A stretch of 56,862 nucleotides of DNA from an uncultured Bacteroidota bacterium (lineage in GTDB: Bacteria; Bacteroidota; Bacteroidia; Chitinophagales; Chitinophagaceae): assembly GCA_903875055.1 (NCBI GenBank), contig CAIQUX010000134.1:1-56862 (forward strand), in the 5' to 3' direction. The notes under the pieces are model-generated. The model was not told the origin of the DNA. It was given only the letters and a program-made list of their open reading frames with translations, and did no database searches. The position numbers and the translations under genes were made by a program. Positions 8,044 through 17,600 of this stretch are shown in pieces. The number at the start of each line of letters is the position of its first letter. The stretch's first letter is position 1.

Positions 8044-9399
8044 ATGAAAAAAGTAGTGAGTTTTTTAGCAATTGCACTTTGTAGTTTATTTGTAAATGGA
8101 CAGGTGAGTTTTTTACCAGTGGCTTCTTTTCCGGCAGGGGCACAACCAACTTCTATAATCGCTGCAGATTTCAATGGAGATAGTATGATTGATTTAGCAA
8201 CAGATCAAGTAGCTTCGATTAATCTATTTGTATTATTAGGTGATGGGACAGGTAGTTTTGGAACAGCTAATAGTTTAACAGTTGCAGGAGGTACTCAATC
8301 GATTACAAGTGCTGATTTTAACGGGGATGGTAAAATGGATTTAGCAGTTTCTAACACATTAGGAAATAGTGTCTCTATATTATTGGGCAATGGTGCAGGC
8401 GGCTTTTCTGCGCCAATTGATTTTCCTGTTGGACTTGCTAATTATTATATTATCAGCGAAGATTTCAATGGTGATGGGAAAATGGACTTAGCAACTGCTA
8501 ATGGTAATAATAATAATATATCTATATTGTTAGGGAATGGAGCAGGTGGTTTTTCTTCAGCCACCAACTTTACAGTAGGAGCAAGTACTGTTTCTATGAT
8601 TAGTGGTGATTTTAATGGAGATGGCAAATTAGATATTGCTACTGCAAATTATTTTGGAAATAACATTTCGATATTATTAGGTAATGGTTCCGGCGGTTTT
8701 TCCACGGCATCTATCTTTGCTGTAGGAGACAAACCCATGTCTATAACTTGCGGTGATTTTAATGGAGATGGTAAAATGGATTTAGCAACAGCCAATCATA
8801 TTTCCTCCGATTTATCTGTATTACTTGGGAATGGTACAGGCAATTTTTCAACAGCAACTAACTTTTCACTCACGGCATCACCTAATTCAATATCATGTGC
8901 AGATTTTAATGGGGATGGTAAAATGGATTTGGTTGCAACTACAGGTAGTGGAACTAATGCTTCAGTACTTTTAGGTGACGGAACAGGCCACTTTTCAACA
9001 GCCATAGACTTTCCCGTAGGAATAGGTGCAAATTCTATTATTTGTGCAGATTTTAATAAAGATGGGAAAATGGATATAGCTACTGCTAATCAAGGTACCC
9101 ATGATATAGGGGTATTAATAAATGGTGCTTATCCCGCTGCTATAAACGAAGTAAACATAGATACTTCTCCAATCTTCATCTTCCCCAATCCTTCCACTGG
9201 AATATTTACCATTGAACTCCCTTCAGTCAGTAATGCGAGTATCGAAATCTTTAATAGTCTGGGTGCCATGGTGTATAAACAAGCACATGCGACGGATTGT
9301 AATACCATTGATTTGAGCAAGGAAGCCAATGGAGTTTACATGGTCAATATCATCAAGGAAGGAAGGCAGATCGCTTCGCGAAAAGTGGTGAAAGAATAG
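8044..9399 (+). CDS. FG-GAP/VCBS repeat protein with type A T9SS sorting domain
   Basis: This is a 451-residue secreted protein. A Sec signal peptide (MKKVVSFLAIALCSLFVNGQ) starts at the ATG at 8044; an upstream in-frame ATG at 7999 lies inside the terminator hairpin and is rejected. The body is about seven FG-GAP/VCBS blades of ~50 residues, each carrying a calcium-binding DFNGDGKMDLATAN-type loop, likely folding as a beta-propeller. The last ~75 residues are a type A T9SS C-terminal domain (FPNPSTGIFTIE … GVYMVNI … RKVVKE), which directs export through the outer membrane and attachment to the surface. A paralogue follows 48 bases downstream. The ligand is unknown; surface binding or adhesion is the usual guess for such propellers. 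Confidence 0.9.
   Translation: MKKVVSFLAIALCSLFVNGQVSFLPVASFPAGAQPTSIIAADFNGDSMIDLATDQVASINLFVLLGDGTGSFGTANSLTVAGGTQSITSADFNGDGKMDLAVSNTLGNSVSILLGNGAGGFSAPIDFPVGLANYYIISEDFNGDGKMDLATANGNNNNISILLGNGAGGFSSATNFTVGASTVSMISGDFNGDGKLDIATANYFGNNISILLGNGSGGFSTASIFAVGDKPMSITCGDFNGDGKMDLATANHISSDLSVLLGNGTGNFSTATNFSLTASPNSISCADFNGDGKMDLVATTGSGTNASVLLGDGTGHFSTAIDFPVGIGANSIICADFNKDGKMDIATANQGTHDIGVLINGAYPAAINEVNIDTSPIFIFPNPSTGIFTIELPSVSNASIEIFNSLGAMVYKQAHATDCNTIDLSKEANGVYMVNIIKEGRQIASRKVVKE
9256..9325 (+). repeat. Near-identical 70-bp segment shared by the two FG-GAP genes (copy 1)
   Basis: It matches 10663-10732 with two base differences by eye. It encodes SLGAMVYKQAHA..CNTIDLSKE of the T9SS sorting domain. 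The flanking coding sequence is much more diverged. Confidence 0.85.
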
Positions 9400-9447
9400 C
9401 AATGACATTTTTATTTTATAAACCGATTCAATGATAATACAGACAGT

Positions 9448-10806
9448 ATGAAAAAAATAATCAGCCTTTTAATAATAGCAGTTTGCAGTTTGGGTGTGAA
9501 AGCTCAGGTGTCATTTTTTACCTATTACGATTTTTTAATCGGTTTGCAACCCACCTGTCTGGCTTCTGGAGATTTTAACGGCGATGGGATCAAGGACATT
9601 GCAGCAACGTTGGTTATTACCAACGAGCTATCCATTTTTTTGGGAGATGGAACAGGTAGTTTTACCGGCCCCACTAATTATACGGTTGGATATCATCAAG
9701 CTGGTATTGTTTCAGCAGATTTCAATGAAGACGGCAAATTGGATCTGGCCACAGCAGATCGTGACAACTACAGGATTACGGTATTGTTAGGAGATGGTAC
9801 AGGGAGTTTTTCAGTAGATTCATCTTATATACTAAGTGGTAATCCCTGGTCAATCGTTAGTGTTGATTTGAATGGAGATGGTCATAAAGATCTGGTTACC
9901 GGATATAACGAAGCTTCATGGGGGCCAGATAGTTTAGCGGTGTTATTAGGGAATGGAACTGGCAACTTTTCCAAACCTGTATGTTATACCATATCTTCTC
10001 AAACCAGATCTATTGCATCGGCCGATTTTAATAATGACGGGAAGGCTGATATGGCAACAGTAGGTCTGAATACATCTGATGTGTGCATTTTATTAGGCGA
10101 TGGTGCAGGAGGGTTTGCCCAGATGATTAACTATCCTGTTTGTAAAACTCCTTATGCTGTTACTATTGCTGATTTCAATTCAGATGGCAAAATGGATTTT
10201 GCAGTGTGTAAGTATGATACGGTCGAGGTGCTATTCGGAAATGGACTAGGCAATTTTTCAAACCCCGTCTACCTTCATACAGGCCCTTTAACCAAGGCAA
10301 TTCTCAGCGCTGATTTTAACGGGGATGGCAACATGGATATCGCAACGACAAATACCAATAATTATACAGTCTCTGTATTTACTGGGGATGGTGCAGGACA
10401 TTTTTCAACGGCTTATTCCTTCTTAGTCGGCTATACACCCGGAGACATCATCCATGATGATTTCAATGGAGACGGTAAAATGGATATGGCTACAGCGAAT
10501 CCCTATTCTAATAATTTCAGTGTATTGATAAATAGTACAAATCCAACGGCACTACCTGATATTAAAATGGGACAAACATCGGTTTATCCTGATCCGTGTA
10601 CAGGAACTATTATCATTGAACTTCCAGCAGGAGTAAACGATGCGGAGATCAATATCTTTAGCAGTCTGGGTGCCATGGTGTATAAACAAGCACATGCTGC
10701 GGATTGTAATACCATTGATTTGAGCAAGGAAGTTAAGGGTGTGTACATGGTCAATATTATCAGCAAAGGCAGTCTGATTGCTTCGAAAAAGTTAGTGAAG
10801 GAGTAA
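9448..10806 (+). CDS. FG-GAP/VCBS repeat protein with type A T9SS sorting domain (paralogue)
   Basis: This 452-residue paralogue of the preceding gene is probably in the same transcript. It has signal peptide MKKIISLLIIAVCSLGVKAQ, about seven FG-GAP blades with DFNGDGxxD calcium loops (some degenerate, e.g. DLNGDGHKD, DFNSDGKMD), and a type A T9SS C-terminal domain. The propeller halves of the two paralogues have diverged clearly, but a 70-base stretch inside the sorting domain (10663-10732) is nearly identical to 9256-9325. The predicted location is the cell surface or extracellular space. Confidence 0.9.
   Translation: MKKIISLLIIAVCSLGVKAQVSFFTYYDFLIGLQPTCLASGDFNGDGIKDIAATLVITNELSIFLGDGTGSFTGPTNYTVGYHQAGIVSADFNEDGKLDLATADRDNYRITVLLGDGTGSFSVDSSYILSGNPWSIVSVDLNGDGHKDLVTGYNEASWGPDSLAVLLGNGTGNFSKPVCYTISSQTRSIASADFNNDGKADMATVGLNTSDVCILLGDGAGGFAQMINYPVCKTPYAVTIADFNSDGKMDFAVCKYDTVEVLFGNGLGNFSNPVYLHTGPLTKAILSADFNGDGNMDIATTNTNNYTVSVFTGDGAGHFSTAYSFLVGYTPGDIIHDDFNGDGKMDMATANPYSNNFSVLINSTNPTALPDIKMGQTSVYPDPCTGTIIIELPAGVNDAEINIFSSLGAMVYKQAHAADCNTIDLSKEVKGVYMVNIISKGSLIASKKLVKE
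10663..10732 (+). repeat. Near-identical 70-bp segment shared by the two FG-GAP genes (copy 2)
   Basis: This is the partner of 9256-9325. The local identity exceeds that of the rest of the genes, consistent with gene conversion or strong constraint. Confidence 0.85.
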
Positions 10807-10867
10807 AGTGTATTCTATTTAACTTTTCCTAAATCCAGAACTTTAGTAAAGTTATTTCATATTTAAT

Positions 10868-10875
10868 TACTTTTG
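10868..10875 (+). promoter_or_regulatory. Enolase -7 promoter element (TACTTTTG)
   Basis: It is a perfect TAnnTTTG match 21 bases before the enolase ATG at 10897. A TTTAG at 10842-10846 sits at a suitable distance for the -33 element. It places the transcription start between this site and the ATG and so rules out the TTG start at 10873. Confidence 0.65.
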
Positions 10876-10896
10876 CGCCAACAAAAAATATTCAAT

Positions 10897-12186
10897 ATGA
10901 GCTTTATCACCCACGTCCATTCAAGACAAATCTTAGATTCAAGAGGAAACCCTACCGTAGAAGCCGAAGTCTACACCGATAATGGTGTGATGGGCCGCGC
11001 AGCCGTGCCATCAGGTGCCAGTACCGGTATTCATGAAGCCGCCGAATTACGCGATGGCGATAAGAAAATGTATGGCGGTAAAGGGGTGTTGAAAGCGGTA
11101 AATAATGTCAATACGGTCATCCATAATGCGCTGATCGGTTTGGAAGTAACTGAGCAACGTGAAATTGATGCAGCCATGATCGATGCAGATAAGACAGCTA
11201 ATAAAAGTAAATTAGGTGCCAATGCGATCCTGGCAGTGAGTTTGGCGGCTGCAAAAGCGGCTGCTGAAGAGTCGGGCTTAAGTTTGTTCCGTTATATAGG
11301 CGGTACCAATGCCCGCACATTGCCTGTACCGATGATGAATATCCTCAACGGAGGCGCGCATGCAGATAATAAGATCGATTTTCAGGAATTCATGGTCATG
11401 CCTGTCGGAGCCAAGAGTTTCAGCGAAGGACTTCGATGGGGAACCGAAATTTTTCATTCCTTAAAAACAGTCTTGAAGAAAAAAGGATACTCGACCAATG
11501 TCGGTGATGAAGGTGGTTTTGCACCTGATATCCAAAGCAATGAAGAAGCGATCGATACGGTGATGCTGGCCATCCAAAACGCCGGTTTTAAAGCAGGCAG
11601 CGATATCATGATTGCCATGGATGCAGCTAATAGCGAATTATGGGATGCCAAACTGAAAAGCTATGTATTTAAGAAATCGAGTGGCAAGAAAATGAAAAGC
11701 GAGGAGTTGGTCAAATATTGGGAAAACTGGTGTCGTCAATATCCGATTGCATCCATCGAAGACGGATTGGCCGAAGATGATTGGAAAGGATGGAAAATGT
11801 TGACCGAGGCTTTAGGTTCAAAAGTGCAATTGGTTGGTGATGATTTGTTCGTGACCAATGTAAAACGTCTTGAACGCGGTATAAACGAAGACATTGCCAA
11901 CGGTTTATTGGTTAAAGTCAATCAGATCGGTTCATTAAGCGAAACCATCGATGCCGTTTCCATGGCTCAATATGCAGGATATAATACCATCATGAGTCAC
12001 CGTAGCGGGGAAACCGAAGATTCAACCATAGCCGATTTGGCTGTCGCTTTGAATTGCGGACAAATCAAGACGGGTTCTGCATCACGAAGCGATCGTATGG
12101 CGAAATACAATCAACTGATCCGTATCGAGGAAGAATTAGGTGCCAATGCCTATTATCCCGGTAAGAAATTGAAATTCGGGAAATAA
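10897..12186 (+). CDS. eno: Enolase (phosphopyruvate hydratase)
   Basis: This 429-residue cytoplasmic glycolytic enzyme converts 2-phosphoglycerate to phosphoenolpyruvate. Hallmarks are [14 protein letters not shown] near the N-terminus, [13 protein letters not shown] (mobile substrate loop), [41 protein letters not shown], and [17 protein letters not shown] with the conserved signature. Length is canonical. The ATG at 10897 gives the standard N-terminus MSFITHV and follows a good promoter element. It is a single-gene unit with a weak terminator-like hairpin after it. Confidence 0.98.
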   Translation: MSFITHVHSRQILDSRGNPTVEAEVYTDNGVMGRAAVPSGASTGIHEAAELRDGDKKMYGGKGVLKAVNNVNTVIHNALIGLEVTEQREIDAAMIDADKTANKSKLGANAILAVSLAAAKAAAEESGLSLFRYIGGTNARTLPVPMMNILNGGAHADNKIDFQEFMVMPVGAKSFSEGLRWGTEIFHSLKTVLKKKGYSTNVGDEGGFAPDIQSNEEAIDTVMLAIQNAGFKAGSDIMIAMDAANSELWDAKLKSYVFKKSSGKKMKSEELVKYWENWCRQYPIASIEDGLAEDDWKGWKMLTEALGSKVQLVGDDLFVTNVKRLERGINEDIANGLLVKVNQIGSLSETIDAVSMAQYAGYNTIMSHRSGETEDSTIADLAVALNCGQIKTGSASRSDRMAKYNQLIRIEEELGANAYYPGKKLKFGK

Positions 12187-12205
12187 GTTAGCAGAAATTT
12201 TAATC

Positions 12206-12235
12206 AAACCTTTCAGTAAATTGAACAGAAGGTTT
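12206..12235 (+). terminator. Weak terminator hairpin after enolase
   Basis: A 7-bp stem (AAACCTT / AAGGTTT) with a long 16-nt loop is followed by CCGTTTTTG, 20 bases after the enolase stop. Confidence 0.4.
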
Positions 12236-12275
12236 CCGTTTTTGTGCACACATCCTGACAATATATAAGTGTATG

Positions 12276-12668
12276 CTACGAAGCGTTCAAATAATCGGCT
12301 ATTTCTTGTAATGAAGTACAGACGATTGCTTTATTCTTTTTGATCATTTTGCGAATGGCTTCTAAAGACTTTAACTGAACGGCACCAAAGGTTTCGCCAT
12401 CATCTGAAGCTAGATAACAAAAGAGGGTCTTCTCAGGGCGTTTATTGCTATCATCCACGACTTCGGCAATGGAATAAAATCCTTTCATCCTCGGCGTAAT
12501 GACATAAAGACAATAATCACAAACCTCACGTTGAAGAAGTTCTTCTATTTGCGTCTCAATCGTCCAATCATCCACCACCGGATTGAAGTAATCGATTTTT
12601 AATAAGGGAATCAATGCGTCTCTCCAAGTGCTATCGTTACAGGTGCCACCGAGGAATACTTTTTTCAT
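12276..12668 (-). CDS. Nucleoside 2-deoxyribosyltransferase-like protein (PF15891-type)
   Basis: This 130-residue cytoplasmic protein begins KKVFLGGTCNDSTWRD. It continues with a YFNPVVDDW motif and a CDYCLYVITPRMKGFYSIAEV segment. That pattern is typical of the nucleoside 2-deoxyribosyltransferase-like family, a Rossmann-like fold in which GGT near the N-terminus and Glu in SxxE contribute to the nucleotide pocket. Characterised relatives exchange bases on deoxynucleosides, but many short members are uncharacterised. It is a single gene with its own promoter-like element (12687-12694). The downstream neighbours on the same strand begin further right and are not co-transcribed with it from the visible signals. 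Substrate not assigned. Confidence 0.75.
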   Translation of the reverse strand: MKKVFLGGTCNDSTWRDALIPLLKIDYFNPVVDDWTIETQIEELLQREVCDYCLYVITPRMKGFYSIAEVVDDSNKRPEKTLFCYLASDDGETFGAVQLKSLEAIRKMIKKNKAIVCTSLQEIADYLNAS

Positions 12669-12686
12669 TGTAGTATTTGTTGATTA

Positions 12687-12694
12687 CGAAAGTA
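12687..12694 (-). promoter_or_regulatory. -7 promoter element (TACTTTCG) of the deoxyribosyltransferase-like gene
   Basis: On the minus strand this reads TACTTTCG, 18 bases before the ATG at 12668, and lies in the 29-base gap after the DUF2752 gene. Confidence 0.45.
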
Positions 12695-12697
12695 GTG

Positions 12698-13087
12698 CTA
12701 TTTATCAGAATGTAATACCGTAAAAGGGAAGAAAGGGATGTTTCTGGCTATCCAGAAAAGTGATATGAGAATAAGATAGATCCGGGGTTTGTTGAAGATG
12801 TCCCAAAGTTTTTGACAATGTCCCGTCAACGAAGTGAAAATTCCTATCATCAATACAGGTAATAAGATCAACAGCAACAAATTAAAATCAGCGGCCTCTA
12901 AAATATCGCCATGCAGCAGAGAATAGATTGAACGGGCACTACCACATCCCGGACATTCCAATGTAGTGAGCGATTTGAAAATGCATTTTGGATAATATCG
13001 GCTGTTGCCGGGCGGATTGAAATAAATGATGACCGATGATAGTATCATAGTTGATAAGAAAAGCAACGCTCTTGTTTGCCCTTTCAT
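12698..13087 (-). CDS. DUF2752 small membrane protein
   Basis: This is a 129-residue inner-membrane protein with about three hydrophobic helices (roughly residues 6-23, 66-88 and 103-122). The family signature is CPGCGSARSIYSLLHGD, preceded by a Pro/Cys pair (YPKCIFKSL). DUF2752 proteins have no established function. The gene starts 6 bases after the TIR-CD225 gene on the same strand, so the two form an operon. The DUF2752/CD225 association appears familiar from other Bacteroidota, which suggests the two membrane parts work together; that is inference. Confidence 0.82.
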   Translation of the reverse strand: MKGQTRALLFLSTMILSSVIIYFNPPGNSRYYPKCIFKSLTTLECPGCGSARSIYSLLHGDILEAADFNLLLLILLPVLMIGIFTSLTGHCQKLWDIFNKPRIYLILISLFWIARNIPFFPFTVLHSDK

Positions 13088-13093
13088 AAATCA

Positions 13094-13897
13094 TTAATAA
13101 CTACTGGCATTACTGGCCAACATCAAGGCATACAAGAAATAAATCACCGCTACGGTGATAAAGGCATAGATCGACCAGCTTTTAGCCTTCTTAGATGCGA
13201 CAATAGCTTCATCATGTTGTCCGCTTGCCCACAAGACGTCCACTTTATTAGATGCCATGACGGCTACGATGCCTAAAGGGAGGCAGCACACCACGGCTAA
13301 TATAGCCAACACCAGATTGTTTCCCGGACGAGCTACTGATGCTGTAATCTTGTTATCGGTTCGTTTAACGTCATCTGTCTTTTTTAGATGCTGATGATCA
13401 TCAGGTTGTACTCTGATAGATCCATCGGGAAGGACTTTCTTTATAGCTTCTGCCAAATTGCGTACATCATCTTCAAATCGGGTATTATCGATTTCCACAA
13501 ACTGACGCCGGTAAAGAAGTTTCATATTTTCGGGTAGATCAGCTGCTTTAGGCATGGTGGTATTGTCAATCAGAACAGGGATCACTTGGATATTTCTGCT
13601 TAAGGCAGTCGCAACTTCAAGCCGTACAAAATCATCTGCATCATCAAGTCGGCGCTTTCCGCTTTCATCAGTCATACTCACCCAATTGGGGCCTATGATA
13701 ACCAGCAATACATCACATTTTCGCAAGGCATTTTCAATGCTGAAAACAAAGTCGTCACCGGGCAGGATGGTATTGAAATCTTTGAAGATCTGGTCTTTTT
13801 CAAAATACTTTTGAAGTTCATTATACAGAGCCAGTGCGTTCCAGCGGCTATCATCTTTGCGATAATTGATAAAAATCGTTCCGGGTAACTGAGACAT
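13094..13897 (-). CDS. TIR domain - CD225/dispanin-type membrane fusion protein
   Basis: This is a 267-residue fusion. Residues ~6-155 are a TIR domain: FINYRKDDSRW at strand A, LLVIIGPNWV, and FVRLEVATALS, in which Glu94 sits where TIR NADases carry their catalytic Glu. Residues ~156-192 are a polar linker. Residues ~193-265 are a CD225-like unit with two membrane helices separated by a conserved loop (VVCCLPLGIVAVMASNKVD...A...SKKAKSW), including the Cys-Cys that precedes PLG in IFITM-like proteins. Bacterial TIR domains commonly hydrolyse NAD+ or make cyclic ADP-ribose signals in antiphage defence. Membrane tethering suggests sensing or action at the inner membrane. It is the first gene of an operon with the DUF2752 gene and has a good -7 element. 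Activity is inferred. Confidence 0.85.
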   Translation of the reverse strand: MSQLPGTIFINYRKDDSRWNALALYNELQKYFEKDQIFKDFNTILPGDDFVFSIENALRKCDVLLVIIGPNWVSMTDESGKRRLDDADDFVRLEVATALSRNIQVIPVLIDNTTMPKAADLPENMKLLYRRQFVEIDNTRFEDDVRNLAEAIKKVLPDGSIRVQPDDHQHLKKTDDVKRTDNKITASVARPGNNLVLAILAVVCCLPLGIVAVMASNKVDVLWASGQHDEAIVASKKAKSWSIYAFITVAVIYFLYALMLASNASSY

Positions 13898-13920
13898 GGG
13901 TTATTGATTTTGTGATAACT

Positions 13921-13928
13921 CAAAGATA
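13921..13928 (-). promoter_or_regulatory. -7 promoter element (TATCTTTG) of the TIR-CD225 operon
   Basis: On the minus strand this is a perfect TAnnTTTG match, 24 bases before the ATG at 13897. It lies in a 108-base divergent region shared with the lipoprotein gene at 14006. Confidence 0.6.
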
Positions 13929-13979
13929 AAAGAAATCACACATAACATACCATCTGTTCAAAAAATATTTGATAGCATG

Positions 13980-13987
13980 TATATTTG
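13980..13987 (+). promoter_or_regulatory. -7 promoter element (TATATTTG) of the lipoprotein gene
   Basis: It is a perfect TAnnTTTG match, 19 bases before the ATG at 14006. It supports that start over the in-frame one at 13985, which overlaps the element. Confidence 0.6.
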
Positions 13988-14005
13988 TGTACATTGTTTT
14001 TTACT

Positions 14006-14539
14006 ATGCAAAGAAAAATTTTCATACGAATAATATACACTTTGATTCTTGCGATCATATTAAACAGTTGCGATACGGCCGATTATAAAACTCAGGCTGA
14101 AACATGGTATAACGAAACCAAGGCGGCCATCTTCAAACAATCAGATCAGCAAGCCGACAGCACGATTACGTTGTATAATGCCGATAGCTCTTATCAGACT
14201 GTTTGCCCGTATGCAAAAGGTCATCTCTTATTGAAACGTGGGTTTAATCATGGTTTGTTGCGCATGGAAGTCTATTATAGTCAGGATAGCAAATTTGAAT
14301 TACGAAGAGAGGTATGCGAAAATGGCAAGGTGGGTTTTGATGGAATATTCTATGAAGATAAACCTTACGGTGTATCGACTTGGAATTATTGCAACGGCAA
14401 AACGCAAGAAGAAGGCATCAGGATAAGCGATCAGAAAATTGGTGTATGGAGAAAGTGGGATGCAAACGGGATGTTGCTGGATGAAAAAGATTATCATAAT
14501 CTAGGTAAGCTGAATCAACTGCCTCTTATATCCAAATAA
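14006..14539 (+). CDS. Putative lipoprotein with MORN/YwqK-like repeats
   Basis: This is a 177-residue lipoprotein. Its signal peptide ends in a lipobox (ILNSC, Cys22), so it is anchored in a membrane facing the periplasm or the surface. The C-terminal half has short repeats such as GFDGIFYEDKPYGVSTWNY and GIRISDQKIGVWRKWDANG, resembling MORN/YwqK-type beta-hairpin repeats (G-x-W-x-x-W/Y...NG). There is no catalytic motif. It is divergent from the TIR-CD225 operon and 93 bases upstream of the large CHAT gene on the same strand; a functional relation to either is not shown. The start was chosen from the lipobox length and the promoter position. Confidence 0.7.
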   Translation: MQRKIFIRIIYTLILAIILNSCDTADYKTQAETWYNETKAAIFKQSDQQADSTITLYNADSSYQTVCPYAKGHLLLKRGFNHGLLRMEVYYSQDSKFELRREVCENGKVGFDGIFYEDKPYGVSTWNYCNGKTQEEGIRISDQKIGVWRKWDANGMLLDEKDYHNLGKLNQLPLISK

Positions 14540-14632
14540 GCCAACCTAACGCCGTTAACTCATGAAAAATTCATTTCATTAATTTATTTTATTTTGAATT
14601 AATGGTTACCTTGTAAAACCAAAAAGAATGAT

Positions 14633-17600
14633 ATGAGCAGCCGCAAAATTGCCTTAAACGGCATCAAATCCAATATCGATACTTCATCATTTGCTTCTCA
14701 AAGCAATTTCCTTACCCTCAAGCAATCCTACGTGATCAGTGCCTCTAGAGGCGAAGGCGAAAAGCATGAGGTAGAGATTGACGAAGATGATAATATTGAA
14801 TTCATCTTTGATGATGGTACCGTCTGGTTTGGAAATGCCAACACCTTACACGAATTGTTTCCTGATATCGATCTTGGAAAGCGTTCGGCCGATGATATGT
14901 CAGAACTTCCGCTGACCTTGAGTGCAGAAGGCGACAGCCGTTCACTTAAAAGCGTTGCGTTGAAAGTGTTTAACATTTTTGCCAAGAAGGCAGTTAAACA
15001 AGGGGTTATCGAATTGGCCAGCTACCTTGAAAAGAAATTACTGGATGACCAAAGCGGACTCTATCAAATTGATCCGTCGTTTGAACTTTCGGCGTACAAG
15101 TCGACTAAAACAGATTCTCCGATTCTTCTTTTTCTCCATGGAACCGGATCGTCTACTAAAGGTTCTTTCAGTGAACTCAATGGAAGCGAGTTGTGGAATG
15201 AAATGAAGAAAGTGTATTCGAAAAACATACTGGCATTCCAGCATGAAACCTTTACGAAAAGCCCCTTGAAAAATGTATTGGAACTGCTGACGCAATTACC
15301 CGATAATTCCGTCCTTCATCTGATCTCGCATTCCAGAGGTGGCTTGGTAGGTGAAGTGCTGGCCCGTTTTTGCTTTGATGAAAACGGTTTCAATGAAGCA
15401 GGTATTGAATTATTAAAGCGAATAGAACGAACAGATGATATTGATTGCATCGCTTCCATCAAAGACATCATAACGAAGAAAAAAATAAAGATCGAACGTT
15501 TCATTCGCGTGGCGTGTCCTGCACGAGGTACCTCCATTCTTTCAGACCGTCTCGATTTCTTCTTTAATGTCTCGATGAATCTAGTTTCATTGGCAGGTGG
15601 TGTATTGGCAAGTCCTGTGGTGGACGGATTTAAAGCCCTGATTTCAGCAGTGCTTGATTCGAAAAATGATGTAAGAGTCTTACCCGGCCTTGAAGCCATG
15701 TGTCCGAGTTCACCTTTCCTGAAAGTGCTGAACGCACCTGATGTAATAAGTGGTAATCTGGCCGTCATTTCGGGAAATGCAACTTATAGCATAAGTCTGA
15801 AAGCGCTGGTGGTGATTGTTTCGAAGCTGGTGTTTCAGGACGATAACGATTTCGTCGTCAATACAGTTTCCATGTACCAAGGGGCCAGACGCTCAAAACC
15901 CATTCAATACTTTTTTGATGAAGGCGCGGAAGTGAATCATTTCAGTTATTTCAAAAATGATAAGACAAGGAAAGCCATTTTGACGGCGCTGACCTCGAAA
16001 GATGAAGCCTTGGTATCGTTCATGGAATATACACAGGCCGGAATCGACGAATCGCAACGTGGTATCTTTGGCTTGGAAGGCGGCGTGGTATTTTATGATA
16101 AGGTCACTGGAAGCAAACCGATCGCCATCGTGTTGCCCGGTATCATGGGTTCAAATCTAAGTAAGGAAGGTGCCGGTGTGTGGATCAATTATTTAAAATT
16201 GATTTCAGGCGGCCTCACCGAACTCGATCCGGCTAAGCCAGGTATCAGAGCCAGTTCACTGATCAAGACTTCCTACAAAGATTTATGTACGTATCTGAGT
16301 GATGAATATGATGTTGTTACGTTTCCTTTTGATTGGCGTTTATCAGTGAGTGAAAGTGCCAAGTATCTTAATGACAAGATCAAGTTCCTCCTCAGTTATG
16401 ATCAGCCTATCAAGATCATCGCTCACTCGATGGGCGGGGTGCTGGTGAAAGAATTTATTCTCAACTTTGATGCCACATGGAAACAACTGAATGGTTCAGC
16501 CGGATTTAAACTGTTGATGTTAGGAACACCTTGGTTGGGATCGTATCGTATACCGAATGTCTTTGCCGGACGCGACGGTATCATCAAGCAACTGAGCACA
16601 CTCGATTTTGCACATACCAAGGAAGAACTCATCAGTTTGTTTTCTAAGTTCCCGGGCATATTGAATTTGCTTCCAGTCGTTCCAGATCGTGATTTTTCCA
16701 AACCCGAAGTGTGGGTTGAATTACAAAAGGCATCGCAACTGGTATGGAATATTCCTTCCAAAGCCATACTCGCCGATTTCGCAAAATTCAGAAAGAATAC
16801 CCTTGACAATGCTGACAAGATTGACTTTACCAATGTCCGTTATGTAGCAGGGAAGGATACTATCACACAAATCGGATATGAAGTTGTGAAAGGAGAACTT
16901 CAGTTTAAAGTTACAGGTAAAGGCGACCAAAGTGTGAGTTGGGAATTGGGTATTCCGGCCAAACTTAAGAATTCAACATCACTTTATTACAGCAATACAA
17001 CGCATGGTGCATTGGCATGTGACGAGAAACTCTTTCCTGCCATCAAGCAATTGATTCAAAAGGGCAGCACCGATTTGTTGAGCCGTGTGGAGCCGGTTGT
17101 GAACGATAATGTAAGCCGTTCTCTGTCACAGACTAAAGCAGAAGAGATTTTTGAAACCGATGAAGTGTCGGCTGTACATAAACTCCTAGGTCTGCCAATG
17201 GAGTCTACAAAAAAGAAAGCTACTTTGCCGGCTATGAAAGTCAATGTAAGCAATGGCGATCTGATGTTCAGCAGTTACCCTGTTGTCTTAGGTCATTTCA
17301 AAGGTGATGGTATCGTAAGTGCGGAACGGGTGGCCGATAATTACCTGAGGGGGGAGTTGTCTATCAAGCATGCTTTAGGCAATTATCCGGGTGATATCGG
17401 TTCGCATCAATTGCTGATAACTCGAGATGAAGAGTTTCATGGTGCTTGTGTGGTTGGACTTGGAGAAGTAGATAAACTGTCAGCTCAGGGATTGGTCTCC
17501 ACCATTGAAAAAGCCATCATCCAATATCTGCTTGATTATTGTAAGAAAGATCAGAATACCCGAAGTCAGATGAATGGAATTTCTGTGCTGTTGATCGGAA

